Notes under the pieces: generated by a model
Database searches by the model: none
What the model was told of the DNA's origin: nothing
The model's input: only the letters and a program-made list of their open reading frames with translations
Position numbers and translations under genes: made by a program
From: Candidatus Protochlamydia sp.
Lineage (GTDB): Bacteria > Chlamydiota > Chlamydiia > Chlamydiales > Parachlamydiaceae
Assembly (NCBI GenBank): GCA_013695355.1
Contig: JACDAQ010000046.1
Location: 1 to 64,000, forward strand
Length of the DNA: 64,000 nucleotides
Reading direction: 5' to 3'
In this document: positions 36,712 to 45,702 of the stretch, in pieces
Layout: every line of letters starts with the position of its first letter
How positions within the stretch are numbered: the first letter of the stretch is position 1

Positions 36712-37875
36712 ATGATACATCAATCTTTTTTCCCTTATTTATCTAAAATAATTATATTTATTTTGGTCTATTCATTTTTTATCTCTGATTGCTCGGCTTC
36801 CTTAATAAAAGCCATTGAAAATAAAGGAAATTTAGACAAATCAATCCACACATGCGCCTCATTGCTTTTTCATCTGCGCATGAAAACAGGTCTGTCAATA
36901 GATGAGAAACCTATTTTTACAAAAGAAGAGGTAGCAAATTTATGGGACCGCCTTGAGGAATACCAGCCTAGGGCCAATTATATCCGCTCAATCTATTATG
37001 AAGCTGAAAACTCAAATACTATACAGCAGGCTTCCCTGTTATATCATCAAACATTTAACCGCCTATCCACAATTTGGGAAAGATCTATTGCATATGAAGA
37101 GGCGAAGCACCCTTTTTATCTGATCAATCAGACGGCAAGGAGCAATAAAAATGAGGACTTCGAACGGAATTTGGCCATACCCGATGATGTTAAAAAACAT
37201 TTGCGCCCCTATGTGATTCCAGAAATACATCCGATGAAGAAAAATTTGGATGAAATGTTTTTTGCTGCCAGGATGACTCAGGACGTTCAAACCTTTCGTC
37301 ATTATGGGTTCAAAACACTTAGAATTGGCCCCCGTTCGTATGTGCATGTTGCCTCACACGCTAACTTGCCCTCTTACCTAGTCAAAGCTTATATGGATAA
37401 CGAGCTAAAAGAAAAAGGGAAGCATCCAAGCTGGCATTGGCTTGTAAAAAGGTGCGAAGGAGCTAAAAAAATTAGAAAGATCATCGACCAGCAAAATTTA
37501 CAGCATTTTACCGTAGCTTCAAAATGGATTTACCCTTTTCCTGAAAATCCTCCCCCTCCTCCCTTTCCTGGATATACTAGACATTATGCTTTGCTACTGG
37601 TCAAAGATATGCAGCTTGTTCCAAAAAGGAAAAATTACGATGCCTGGTCGCAAGTTATTACTAAGTCACATTTGGATGAGCTTTATATCATTATCAGCCG
37701 GGCAAAGGGGTCAAGCTACCGTCCTGATAACATTGCCTATACGACAAATGGAAATTTCGCTTTTATAGATACAGAATATCCATCCAGAGGGCCAGATTAT
37801 TCGAGCATCCGCCGCTATTTGAATGAAGAAATGCAGGAATACTGGGATTTTTTAATTACAACTGGAGGTGAATAA
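36712..37875 (+). CDS. Secreted kinase-like protein of unknown function
   Basis: This is a 387-residue protein with an N-terminal signal peptide (IIIFILVYSFFISDCSA). The last third looks like part of a protein-kinase or APH fold: KASKW-like hinge region, then GSSYRPDNIAYTTNGNFAFIDTE near 333-355, which lines up with the HRDxxxxN...DFG-type catalytic and metal loops. The HRD Asp position holds Ser and the DFG site reads IDTE, so it may be a pseudokinase or an atypical enzyme. AGAGGT precedes the ATG. It overlaps the next SDR gene by one base (TAATG). Confidence 0.6.
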   Translation: MIHQSFFPYLSKIIIFILVYSFFISDCSASLIKAIENKGNLDKSIHTCASLLFHLRMKTGLSIDEKPIFTKEEVANLWDRLEEYQPRANYIRSIYYEAENSNTIQQASLLYHQTFNRLSTIWERSIAYEEAKHPFYLINQTARSNKNEDFERNLAIPDDVKKHLRPYVIPEIHPMKKNLDEMFFAARMTQDVQTFRHYGFKTLRIGPRSYVHVASHANLPSYLVKAYMDNELKEKGKHPSWHWLVKRCEGAKKIRKIIDQQNLQHFTVASKWIYPFPENPPPPPFPGYTRHYALLLVKDMQLVPKRKNYDAWSQVITKSHLDELYIIISRAKGSSYRPDNIAYTTNGNFAFIDTEYPSRGPDYSSIRRYLNEEMQEYWDFLITTGGE

Positions 37876-38654
37876 TGGAAAAATTATTTAGCCATGCGAC
37901 AGTGATGATCACAGGGGCCAGTTCTGGCTTTGGAGAGGAAACTGCACGCCATTTTGCGAAAGAAGGGGCGCGGCTCATCCTTCTGGCCCGTCGCAGAGAA
38001 ATGCTCGAAAAACTTCAAAGGGAATTAAATGACCTTCATCAAACGCATACCTATTTGATCGAGGCGGATATTAGGGATTTCCCATTAATTGAAGAAAAAG
38101 TCGCCCGGCTGCATTCTGATTTTGGGATGCCAGATATTTTGATCAATAATGCCGGCCTGGTCCGGGGCATGGATAAATTGGATCAAGTCAACCCTGAGGC
38201 CTGGGACGAAATGATCGATACAAATATTAAAGGAATATTGACAGCCACGCGCCTTATTCTTCCACATATGATGGAAGCCAAAAAGGGACATATTATCAAT
38301 GTAGGAAGCATTTCAGGCCATGGCACTTATCCAGGCGGCGGGGTTTATTGCGCAACAAAGTATGCCGTCAGGGCTTTAACCGAAACACTTCGTATGGAGC
38401 TGGTTGCTACCCCCATCCGTGTTTCTCTCATTTCTCCAGGTATGGCTGAAACAGAATTCAGCATCGTCCGTTTTTATGGAGATCATAAACAGGCCAACAA
38501 AGTTTATGAAGGAATCGAAGCTTTGACCGCTGTGGATATTGCCGAAGCCATTGTTTTTATGGCCTCTAGACCACCCCATGTCAATATTGCAGATATTATC
38601 CTTTACCCAAAAAACCAAGCTTCTACTACTTTGATCCACCGCAATGCATTGTAA
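37875..38654 (+). CDS. Short-chain dehydrogenase (YdfG-like SDR)
   Basis: This is a 259-residue classical SDR. It has the NADP-binding TGASSGFG (15-22), LLARRREML with Arg residues for NADPH, INNAGLVRG, catalytic Ser in VGSISGHG, and YCATK (Tyr and Lys). The best match in memory is YdfG, an NADP-dependent 3-hydroxy acid (serine/allo-threonine) dehydrogenase. It shares one base with the preceding stop codon, so translation is coupled. Confidence 0.9.
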   Translation: MEKLFSHATVMITGASSGFGEETARHFAKEGARLILLARRREMLEKLQRELNDLHQTHTYLIEADIRDFPLIEEKVARLHSDFGMPDILINNAGLVRGMDKLDQVNPEAWDEMIDTNIKGILTATRLILPHMMEAKKGHIINVGSISGHGTYPGGGVYCATKYAVRALTETLRMELVATPIRVSLISPGMAETEFSIVRFYGDHKQANKVYEGIEALTAVDIAEAIVFMASRPPHVNIADIILYPKNQASTTLIHRNAL

Positions 38655-38959
38655 CAAACCAAGCGAGTTTCATTAGAATGAACGGGAATTAACCTTTCCT
38701 TCAAAAAATATAAAGTTTGCACTCCACTGACTCCTAGAGAAGCGTTAACTGGGGAAGTAAAACGAAGCATCGAAGAAGGCCAACACAAGACACAAAGATA
38801 TAACAGAGCGATGGATCAGAGGTAAATAATAATGTAAAAAATAGGATTTAAATTGTAGCCCTTGAATAAATTGCCTTGTTCTTTAGGTTTATTTGTTTGT
38901 AATTTTAAAGAATATTTGAGTGAAATGAGCCCGCTTATAAGCGGGCTCTAAAGCAGAAG
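38655..38959. other. Intergenic region
   Basis: No gene is supported on either strand from 38655 to 38926. The minus-strand frame at 38603-38788 is a shadow of the SDR end. The only structure is the palindrome at 38927-38948, listed as a terminator. Confidence 0.45.
38927..38948 (-). terminator. Perfect 11-bp palindrome, likely terminator
   Basis: GAGCCCGCTTA pairs with TAAGCGGGCTC without mismatches, 12 bases after the DUF3309 stop on the minus strand. Only a short T-stretch (ATTTC) follows, so termination is probable rather than certain. Confidence 0.55.
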
Positions 38960-39115
38960 TCAGAGCCTTCCCATTAGCATCAATACAACTAGAATAATTA
39001 CCAATACACCTAAAATTCCGCTCGGTCCATATCCCCAACCTGCACTGTGAGGCCATGTTGGCAAAGCGCCCAGTAAAATTAGAATTAGTACGATAATAAG
39101 AATTGTGCTTAGCAT
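38960..39115 (-). CDS. DUF3309 small membrane protein
   Basis: This 51-residue protein is below the usual size cut-off. It reads MLSTILIIVLILILLGALP, TWPHSAGWGYGPSGILG, then VLVIILVVLMLMGRL: two hydrophobic helices flanking the TWPHSxxWGYGPSG signature of the DUF3309 family. Similar tiny proteins occur widely in proteobacteria and environmental bacteria and have no known function. GGAG lies 8 bases before the ATG, and a palindromic terminator follows the stop. It stands alone. Confidence 0.9.
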   Translation of the reverse strand: MLSTILIIVLILILLGALPTWPHSAGWGYGPSGILGVLVIILVVLMLMGRL

Positions 39116-39323
39116 ATATTTACTCCATTTGTTTTGTTTAAAGCTTTAAAGCAACCCAAATGCATTTCAGGGCTAATTACACTTATTATTATAGCATCTA
39201 AAAAAATTTTATGTGATATGATTTAATTGTTTTAGTGTATCTCATTTATTATTAATGAGTTAAAATCTTCCATCTTTTCTCTTTGCGGTGAATTATACTA
39301 TAGTTATAAGATCTATCAAATAA

Positions 39324-40322
39324 TCAAGTCAGGTCCAGGCCATCCATATTTTGCTGATACAGCTCAAGGGCGAAAGAATAAAATTCATGGGGGTCGATAT
39401 ATTGAGCGGTCAATACTTTTTGCTTGGCTTCTTGTAACCTGGGGCTTCCGCGAAACAAAAAACTCATTAGCTGTTTTAGTTTATTAATTTGTCCCCGGGG
39501 AGGTAAAAAACTGATCTCTCTGTTAAAAATAGCAAGATAATTTACCAAATCATTCCATTTCCTCACAAATTTTTCATTTAAGAAATGAGCTTTAATCTCA
39601 TGAAAAATAAAAGGGTTGATAACGCTCCCCCTTCCAATCATTAAAGCATCGCAACGGGTTTGACGCAGCATGTTGAGGGCATTTTCTACATTTAAAATAT
39701 CGCCATTTCCTACTACCGGTATATCTAGAAGTTCTTTGGCCTCTGCGATTAAGTCCCAGCGGGCAGGCGGTCCATAGCCGTCTACTTTAGTTCTCGGATG
39801 AAGTGTGATAAAACGAATCCCGCTTTCCTGAGCAGCTAATAAATTTTCGCGAAATAAAGAGATGTCCTCAAAACCTGAACGCAATTTTGCAGTCACGGGA
39901 ACGTCAACTGCATCCACCATACTTTTTGCTACCTTGTACAAATGATCGGGTTCTTTAAGCAGGCTTGAGCCAGCTCCTCGACCAGTAACGGTATTGGAAG
40001 GACAGCCGCAATTAAGGTCAATGCGTGGGGCTTTTCTTGCTGCCACCGCGATGGCCATTTCTGCCATTAGGGCGGGATCTGACCCCATCAGTTGCGCAGC
40101 CTGGGGAATTGGAAATGTTTCATTTGCTTCATAGACTTTTGCAAGGCTGGGAACATGAGCATTGGCAGGAACCCGCATAAATTCTGTGCAGGCCTCATCA
40201 AATCCGCCAATTGAAGCCATGGCCCGTCTAAAACTGCGATCGCCCACTCCCTCCATCGGCGCAAGCAATAAAAAGGGACATCCGGAGGAATGTCTTGGTA
40301 AGATCGACATATTTTTATACAC
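39324..40322 (-). CDS. dus: tRNA-dihydrouridine synthase
   Basis: This 332-residue FMN enzyme reduces uridine to dihydrouridine in tRNA D-loops. It has LLLAPMEGVGDRSFR at the FMN site, QLMGSDP, the catalytic-Cys motif NCGCPSNTVTGRGAGSSLL, AKLRSGF, LHPRTKVDGYGPPARWDLI and NGDI...DALMIGRG. Two starts are possible, GTG at 40322 or ATG at 40310; neither has a clear ribosome-binding site. It is a single gene. The Dus subclass cannot be fixed by eye. Confidence 0.93.
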   Translation of the reverse strand: MYKNMSILPRHSSGCPFLLLAPMEGVGDRSFRRAMASIGGFDEACTEFMRVPANAHVPSLAKVYEANETFPIPQAAQLMGSDPALMAEMAIAVAARKAPRIDLNCGCPSNTVTGRGAGSSLLKEPDHLYKVAKSMVDAVDVPVTAKLRSGFEDISLFRENLLAAQESGIRFITLHPRTKVDGYGPPARWDLIAEAKELLDIPVVGNGDILNVENALNMLRQTRCDALMIGRGSVINPFIFHEIKAHFLNEKFVRKWNDLVNYLAIFNREISFLPPRGQINKLKQLMSFLFRGSPRLQEAKQKVLTAQYIDPHEFYSFALELYQQNMDGLDLT

Positions 40323-40394
40323 TTAAAAAAGAATGGAAAAGACTAATTATAAGTATTATAAATAAAATGTAATTTATTTCAATAATTTAAGGAT

Positions 40395-40988
40395 TTAACG
40401 TTTGAAATCAACATATAAGATAATGCGTTCCTGTTCCGAATGATTCCAGGCTGAGTGCTGAAAATTATCATTAAAAATGACCGCATCGCCCGGTTTACTC
40501 CATGTATGCGTTTTATCGGCGACCTTCAAGCCACAACTATTTTCCGGTGGAATAATGAGGCCAAGATGAAAAATCAATGATTCTGGATTTGTATGTTTAT
40601 GCGGAGCTAAAGTACTCTTGGAATGCAGGCGCGAGAAAGCAGAAAAATTGATATTATCAATATTCTTTAGGAGCTCAGTTATATTTGGGAACAATTGAGG
40701 CAGGTATTGTACCATCTTCTCGAGATCATCTGGCTTAACCCCTGGAACTCTCATCATTTGAGGCTCATATTTTCCAAAATAGACAGGGCAGACCGTCCAG
40801 TCCCCGCTTAAAAACATGCAATGTCCGCTCGGATCGGCAGAATCACTCCCCCATTTCATCCAAAATGTATTTTTATTGAGCTCATTCAAAATGATCGGAT
40901 ATTGGCTTACCAGCCATTTGAACTTTGGAAATTCCTCAAGGGTATAAAACGGTTTAAGCTCTTCGTTGCCCGTATCAAAAATATTCAT
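40395..40988 (-). CDS. Aspartyl/asparaginyl beta-hydroxylase family protein
   Basis: This is a 197-residue Fe(II)/2-oxoglutarate oxygenase-like protein. The beta-helix core includes TLAPHKHTNPESLIFHLGLIIP, then GDAVIFNDNFQHSAWNHSEQERIILYVDF, with the iron-binding histidines and the Arg for 2-oxoglutarate. Relatives hydroxylate Asp/Asn in EGF-like domains or modify lipid A. GGAAGG precedes the ATG. It lies 22 bases downstream of the DipZ-like gene on the same strand, so they are likely one operon. Confidence 0.87.
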   Translation of the reverse strand: MNIFDTGNEELKPFYTLEEFPKFKWLVSQYPIILNELNKNTFWMKWGSDSADPSGHCMFLSGDWTVCPVYFGKYEPQMMRVPGVKPDDLEKMVQYLPQLFPNITELLKNIDNINFSAFSRLHSKSTLAPHKHTNPESLIFHLGLIIPPENSCGLKVADKTHTWSKPGDAVIFNDNFQHSAWNHSEQERIILYVDFKR

Positions 40989-41010
40989 TGTTTACCTTCC
41001 AATTCTTTTA

Positions 41011-42222
41011 TTATTCAGAAGCAAATATAAAAGCGTAAGCTTTGATCCCTTTGGGTATTGTTACAGCCAATTCGTGCTTTTCCCCTCCAGGTATATTAAG
41101 GATTTGATAGAGCCTTTTTTCTTTTATGAAAAGGCCAGCCCGCTCATTCATATCAATTTCCTGGGAGATTGGCGAGCCATCCAGCATCATTTGTAAAGGC
41201 AATGAACTTTCGCCACCTAAAACCATATAAACAAGGCTTCCTTTGTAATTGACTTTCATAACAGCCTCATTTGAATAGGATACGACATGGTCAGATAATG
41301 CCTCCCACTCCCCTTTTAAACCTACTTGGTTTAACCCCACACTATCAATTGAATCGTAAATGGTAGGAGTTTCTGGAATTAGTTGAAGGCCGGGAACATA
41401 AGCATTAGCCCCGTTGTACCCTAAAAATATTTCAGGTGTTACTTGCAGCTCTGAATTTGAGACGGGAGCGAGACGTGCAAAAGGGTCGAAGTCTTGATTA
41501 ATAAAGGGCTGCTTTGCTGGCTCGAGGGGTTTTAACTGATCTTCTACCCAGGCCTGGTTTTGAATTTGGATATTAGGCAAGTCTTTTAAGATATTATTTT
41601 GATAAATTCCTTTTGCCCCAAATACTAACAAGAGTGCTGTCCCAATCATCAGAAATCCAAGCCCCTGTCGCAAAAGCGTTCCGAATGGAGCAAAGGTAAT
41701 TAACAACCCTTCTTTCCTTACCAGGTCAAAAAGAGCTAAACCTGCACCCAAAGCATAGATAAATGCCAAAATTATGGCATGGGGAAAGATGTTTTTGGCC
41801 GCCAAAACTGCGCTGGAAACGATCAAAAGGCTTGCCACGGGAGTCCAAACTAATCCTAGCAAGGCCCCGAAAATTACTCCGCTTAAAAACCCGGAATGAA
41901 CGCTCTTCCAATTTTTAAAAAATAAAATCATTTTGGCAAATAGGAGTGTAAAAGTTGGAAGTATAAAAACGAGTCCAAAAAAACCCATAAATAGGAGGGC
42001 TGAAAATCGAAAAAGATCTGGAGAGAAACCGAATCCTCGGATTAATGCAAAATAAAGTGATGAAAAAAAAGCAAAACTACAGACCCAACCTATCAAAATT
42101 CCATGGGGTGCCTCCTTCTCTTCCCTTAATGTCTCAGGAATAACAGAAAGTGCTTTTATCGTAAAAGGAGATAAAACGGTTACTATGCCGGCTAAAAAAA
42201 TAAATATAATTAAAATAAGCAT
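41011..42222 (-). CDS. DipZ/CcdA-like membrane protein lacking redox cysteines
   Basis: This is a 403-residue protein. The N-terminal half has about six membrane helices like the DsbD-beta/CcdA electron-transfer domain, but both signature cysteines are replaced: LSPF (Phe20, where CcdA has LSPC) and VWTPV (Val129, where it has WTPC). Only one Cys (48) remains in the protein. After a linker comes a domain like the C-terminal carbohydrate-module-like part of DipZ (TPEIFLGYNGAN, LKGEWEALSDH, RLYQIL, KGIKAYAFIFA). The middle thioredoxin domain is missing. Thiol transfer is therefore unlikely, and a ligand-binding or scaffold role is inferred. GAGGG lies very close to the ATG. Confidence 0.78.
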   Translation of the reverse strand: MLILIIFIFLAGIVTVLSPFTIKALSVIPETLREEKEAPHGILIGWVCSFAFFSSLYFALIRGFGFSPDLFRFSALLFMGFFGLVFILPTFTLLFAKMILFFKNWKSVHSGFLSGVIFGALLGLVWTPVASLLIVSSAVLAAKNIFPHAIILAFIYALGAGLALFDLVRKEGLLITFAPFGTLLRQGLGFLMIGTALLLVFGAKGIYQNNILKDLPNIQIQNQAWVEDQLKPLEPAKQPFINQDFDPFARLAPVSNSELQVTPEIFLGYNGANAYVPGLQLIPETPTIYDSIDSVGLNQVGLKGEWEALSDHVVSYSNEAVMKVNYKGSLVYMVLGGESSLPLQMMLDGSPISQEIDMNERAGLFIKEKRLYQILNIPGGEKHELAVTIPKGIKAYAFIFASE

Positions 42223-42325
42223 ATACCCTCAGTTATTTTAACAATTAACATGACTGGCACATTTTTCGCATCTATGAACCTATCCAAACTCTAGATTTTA
42301 GCGAATAAGTTTATAAGAGGTAAAT

Positions 42326-43318
42326 ATGAAGCTTATTATCTATACATTGTTAATTTTGTTTGGTTTTAAAAACTTAACGGCAAATGTAAAAGAAAGATTA
42401 AATGAAAATCAACGCATCACTGATTATTCTAATTCTATTAAAGAACTCTACCGCATCAGTAAAAATGAAAAAATTAAAGACATTACAGAACTCGTATTTT
42501 CGCATCCCGCCACAACTGAGAATGTAAAAAAAACCATACTGGCTCATCAAAGGCGCATTTTTTTATTTCAGTACCCAAGCGACGGCTTAAAGATCAAAGG
42601 ATTCATCAGCCTCACACCACGATCTGCTGATCAACCCCTTTTAGTTTTATTTAGGACAGGAAATAGGGACTTTGGCTTGCTTGACCCGGGGCATGAATGG
42701 ACCGTGCATGGTAATTATACAGTCATTTCTTCGACTTTAAGAGGAGGGGTGAGCGAAGGGATGGATGAATTCGGAGGAGCTGACGTAGATGATGTGAAAA
42801 ATCTCATAGATTTCGTGCCTACCCTTGAAACTTGGCTTGGCAGGCCGATCCAAAAGGAATCCCTATTTTTTTTAGGCCCCAGTCGCGGGGGAATGGAAAT
42901 GTTTTTGACCCTTGCCCGCTATCCTGAATTACAAAATAAAGTAAAAAAAGTAGTTGCACTTTCTTCCATACTGGATTTGGACAAGCAAATAAAAGACCGT
43001 CCGGAAGACATGAAAAAAATGTTTATTAGTGACTTCGGCTTAAGGGTAGGTGTGAACGAAAAAAGTTGGATTGCCTCCAGAAATCCACTTTTAACAGTCC
43101 CTCTGTTAAAGCCTTGCTTGCCAATATTGATTATACAGGGAACAGCGGATAATCGAGTGAATCTGGCAGAAGGCAAGCGCATGTTGAAAGAGCTAAAGCT
43201 GCATGGAAATAATGTCGCCTATTGGGAGATAGCGGGGGGCCAGCACACACTCTATAATGTTCCTTCTTTTATGAACCAGATTGCACGTTGGCTTGAAGCT
43301 CCATCCCCCACTTGTTAA
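42326..43318 (+). CDS. Secreted alpha/beta hydrolase (S9-like)
   Basis: This is a 330-residue protein with a signal peptide (MKLIIYTLLILFGFKNLTA). An alpha/beta hydrolase of prolyl-oligopeptidase type covers about 75-325: the nucleophile Ser in LGPSRGGMEM, Asp in QGTADNRVNLAEG and His in GGQHTLYN. An oxyanion-type STLRGG and EFGGADVDDVKNLIDF are also family-like. The enzyme is presumably periplasmic, a peptidase or esterase. It is divergent from the DipZ-like gene, with 103 bases between. Confidence 0.82.
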   Translation: MKLIIYTLLILFGFKNLTANVKERLNENQRITDYSNSIKELYRISKNEKIKDITELVFSHPATTENVKKTILAHQRRIFLFQYPSDGLKIKGFISLTPRSADQPLLVLFRTGNRDFGLLDPGHEWTVHGNYTVISSTLRGGVSEGMDEFGGADVDDVKNLIDFVPTLETWLGRPIQKESLFFLGPSRGGMEMFLTLARYPELQNKVKKVVALSSILDLDKQIKDRPEDMKKMFISDFGLRVGVNEKSWIASRNPLLTVPLLKPCLPILIIQGTADNRVNLAEGKRMLKELKLHGNNVAYWEIAGGQHTLYNVPSFMNQIARWLEAPSPTC

Positions 43319-43358
43319 TGTTGCTCTGGTATAGAGAACAAAACATATTCAAAAGATA

Positions 43359-44138
43359 TTACTTAATTGCGTCCCATTGCATGTAGGCCTGATGCATTGG
43401 TACGTCAGGCCAGCGGGAATTTTTCATGCCGCTTAACGTTTCCTGATCATAGCCTGTGCTCAATGAAGTTATAAAGATTTCGCAATTTTGCAATTTGAAA
43501 TACACTCTCCATGTTTGGTAGGCGAGGCAATAATGATCCCCTTCCAGGTTCTTAATGCGGTTATTGGAAGAAGGATAAGGATTGGTTTGAAGCCGCATTT
43601 CGACGGCTCCTTTCAAGTCAAATCCCCACTCATCTGACAAGTAGGCAAGCTGTTCTGCTGCGCGCACCGACCACTGAATTGAAAATAAGTTATCAGAAGG
43701 GAGCTCGCCCACCCATCCTTGCCGTTTTGAAACGAAACTGTCCGCATAATTTAAATAGGGTTTGATGTCTAAAATAGGCGTACCGTCAACCAGATCATGA
43801 TTAGAAATGTGGATTTGCAATTGCTTTACCGATTTTAATTCGACACATGTAAGTCCAATCCCATTGGGACGATGCGGCGAGCGTGTTGCAAAAACCCCAC
43901 GCTTTTTTTTTCCTCTCGGAGGAAGGACTTTTGGCTTCCAGTGTGCGTGCAAATGAAAGCGAAATATAATCCACAAGCGGTCAAATCCTTCTAAGCCCTC
44001 TAAAGCTTGTTCAAATTGACAGCGAGGATTTAAATGAATGACCCCTTCATTTTCCTCCCCTATCGTCCCTTGCCTTGGAAGGGAATATTTTTCTATTTCT
44101 TTGGACCTAAAGTAACCGATCGGATCTAGAGTGAACAT
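43359..44138 (-). CDS. trmO: tRNA N6-methyltransferase TrmO (TsaA family)
   Basis: This is a 259-residue protein. The TsaA/YaeB beta-barrel appears in order: DPIGYFRS, LEGFDRLWIIFRFH, GVFATRSPHRPNGIGL (the SAM-binding signature), LDIKPYLNYADS. It methylates N6 of t6A37 in tRNA-Thr. A C-terminal extension (about 150-259) with LGLSAEQ-like YLSDEWG matches longer TrmO proteins. The ATG shares one base with the stop of the upstream endonuclease/phosphatase gene, so the two are translationally coupled. Confidence 0.92.
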   Translation of the reverse strand: MFTLDPIGYFRSKEIEKYSLPRQGTIGEENEGVIHLNPRCQFEQALEGLEGFDRLWIIFRFHLHAHWKPKVLPPRGKKKRGVFATRSPHRPNGIGLTCVELKSVKQLQIHISNHDLVDGTPILDIKPYLNYADSFVSKRQGWVGELPSDNLFSIQWSVRAAEQLAYLSDEWGFDLKGAVEMRLQTNPYPSSNNRIKNLEGDHYCLAYQTWRVYFKLQNCEIFITSLSTGYDQETLSGMKNSRWPDVPMHQAYMQWDAIK

Positions 44139-45295
44139 TAAAAAGTAATTTTAGCTGCGATGGGCTTATGGTCGCTCATATTAGTATTAAGATTGTTTAA
44201 TCCAACGCTTAAAACCGGTATATTTTGAATATTGACCGGCACCCTAATATTTGCCTTTAAAGCAATCCAGTCAATTCGCGTATCCAAGACATATTGAGGG
44301 TTGGTACAGGTTGGTTCTAAATAATTTTCATAGTCTACTCCATACTCAGCTTCTTTGAGAAGATTTAAGCGAGGATGTAATGAAGTGACGTTGGAGTCCA
44401 TGCCGATCAGCAAAATATCCCCTTTTTGGGCATCAAGCGCATCGATAACCGCTCTCATTTCACCATCTCCCCTGGCTGAGTCCCATTCGCCTGCTTCATT
44501 TGTTTGCATAAAAAAAGGATTGCACCCTGTTAAATGAGCTGAAGCTACCACAACAGAACGCCCGGTCTCTTTCTCGAGCAGCCTGACAGCAAACGCCCTC
44601 CCTGCAATTTCACCAATGATCTCTTGCAATTCAAAACGCTCTTTTTTCCAGGCGATGCCATTTGTTAACGCTGAAGATTCTCCGAAGCGTACTTCATAGG
44701 AACTAAGAAAATGGCCTTGATTAAGATAGTTTGCTTCCTGAAGGCAAATGATATCAAATTTCAAAAAATGGGTAAAAATCCTCTGGGCCATGAGCGAACG
44801 CCCGCTTTGCAATAATTCTGCCTGCAGTGCGGCTTTTCCATGGGATAGGTCCTGCAAATGATCTTCTAAAAGCTGATTAACTTCAGAATCATAAAGTGAA
44901 ATAGGGCGAATTTTATATGAAGAGATCATCTCTTCGATTTTCTCATTCCATTGCTTATTTGGGCTTCCTGCATAATCAGGAGAAGAATATAAATTTAGCA
45001 TACTTGTTTGGCAGCTTTTTTGCTCCCATTCTCTCTGGGCCGACTGAACTTCAGCGATATCCTTAGAAAACAAAATTTTTAATGCTAGCTTTTGTATTTT
45101 TTCATTCTGGGCCATTCTTTCAGGCTCGGCTGTATATCTTTCCTGCATTAATTTTTGCATGCTGACCGCCCTTAAATAATCATAGTGGGCAGAAAGTGCT
45201 CCACAATTATACGAGCTGATGGTAAAATCAGTCGCTGATAAAAACGAACAACAGAGTGAAATACAAAAAAATAGTGTTTTTTTAGAAATCAACAT
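44138..45295 (-). CDS. Secreted endonuclease/exonuclease/phosphatase-family protein
   Basis: This is a 385-residue protein with a signal peptide (KKTLFFCISLCCSFLSA). EEP-fold motifs are SSYNCGAL (Asn), CLQEAN (catalytic Glu), GMDSN (Asp/Asn) and the terminal SDHKPIAAKI (catalytic His). EEP proteins are nucleases, phospholipases or inositol phosphatases; export suggests a periplasmic or secreted role. A charged helical insertion (about 60-150) precedes the Glu motif. It shares one base with trmO downstream. Confidence 0.85.
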   Translation of the reverse strand: MLISKKTLFFCISLCCSFLSATDFTISSYNCGALSAHYDYLRAVSMQKLMQERYTAEPERMAQNEKIQKLALKILFSKDIAEVQSAQREWEQKSCQTSMLNLYSSPDYAGSPNKQWNEKIEEMISSYKIRPISLYDSEVNQLLEDHLQDLSHGKAALQAELLQSGRSLMAQRIFTHFLKFDIICLQEANYLNQGHFLSSYEVRFGESSALTNGIAWKKERFELQEIIGEIAGRAFAVRLLEKETGRSVVVASAHLTGCNPFFMQTNEAGEWDSARGDGEMRAVIDALDAQKGDILLIGMDSNVTSLHPRLNLLKEAEYGVDYENYLEPTCTNPQYVLDTRIDWIALKANIRVPVNIQNIPVLSVGLNNLNTNMSDHKPIAAKITF

Positions 45296-45367
45296 TCAAC
45301 CTCAAAATATTTAAAAAACCCCAAGTATATGTGAATCAGGTGAACAAATCAATTCCAAAGGAATTTT

Positions 45368-45643
45368 ATGCCTTTTACTATCGGAGGTGAATGGGTTCCA
45401 GATCAAGCCCCAAAGAAACCAAAACTTCCAATCAAAATAACCAAAGAAAAAAGAGGCTCCTCTTTAGTCACATTGATTCTTTACCTCCCATTCTCTTCGG
45501 ATGAGCTATTAAATTTATGTTCTGCCTTAAAAAAGCAGCTCGGATGTGGGGGTTCAGTCAAGGGAGATAGTATAGAATTGCAAGGTGATAAAATAGAAGG
45601 AATTAAAAATTATTTAAAAAAAAAGGGAATTTTGAAAAATTAA
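45368..45643 (+). CDS. SUI1-fold translation factor (YciH-like)
   Basis: This is a 91-residue protein with the SUI1/eIF1 fold: KITKEKRGSSLVTLI, then LKKQLGCGGSVKGDSIELQGDKIEGIKNYL. It matches bacterial YciH, which can bind the 30S subunit and affect start-site fidelity. AAAGGA lies 5 bases before the ATG. It is followed 60 bases later by a 146-residue gene on the same strand. Confidence 0.9.
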   Translation: MPFTIGGEWVPDQAPKKPKLPIKITKEKRGSSLVTLILYLPFSSDELLNLCSALKKQLGCGGSVKGDSIELQGDKIEGIKNYLKKKGILKN

Positions 45644-45702
45644 ATTATTATTTTAGTTAACCATTATTTGTGTTATAATAAAATTATAACAAGGAAATTA
45701 AT

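Noticed and set aside
38603-38788. 61-codon minus-strand frame after the SDR gene
   Set aside because: It overlaps the SDR end and has no ribosome-binding site; no fragment of a known gene could be recognised.
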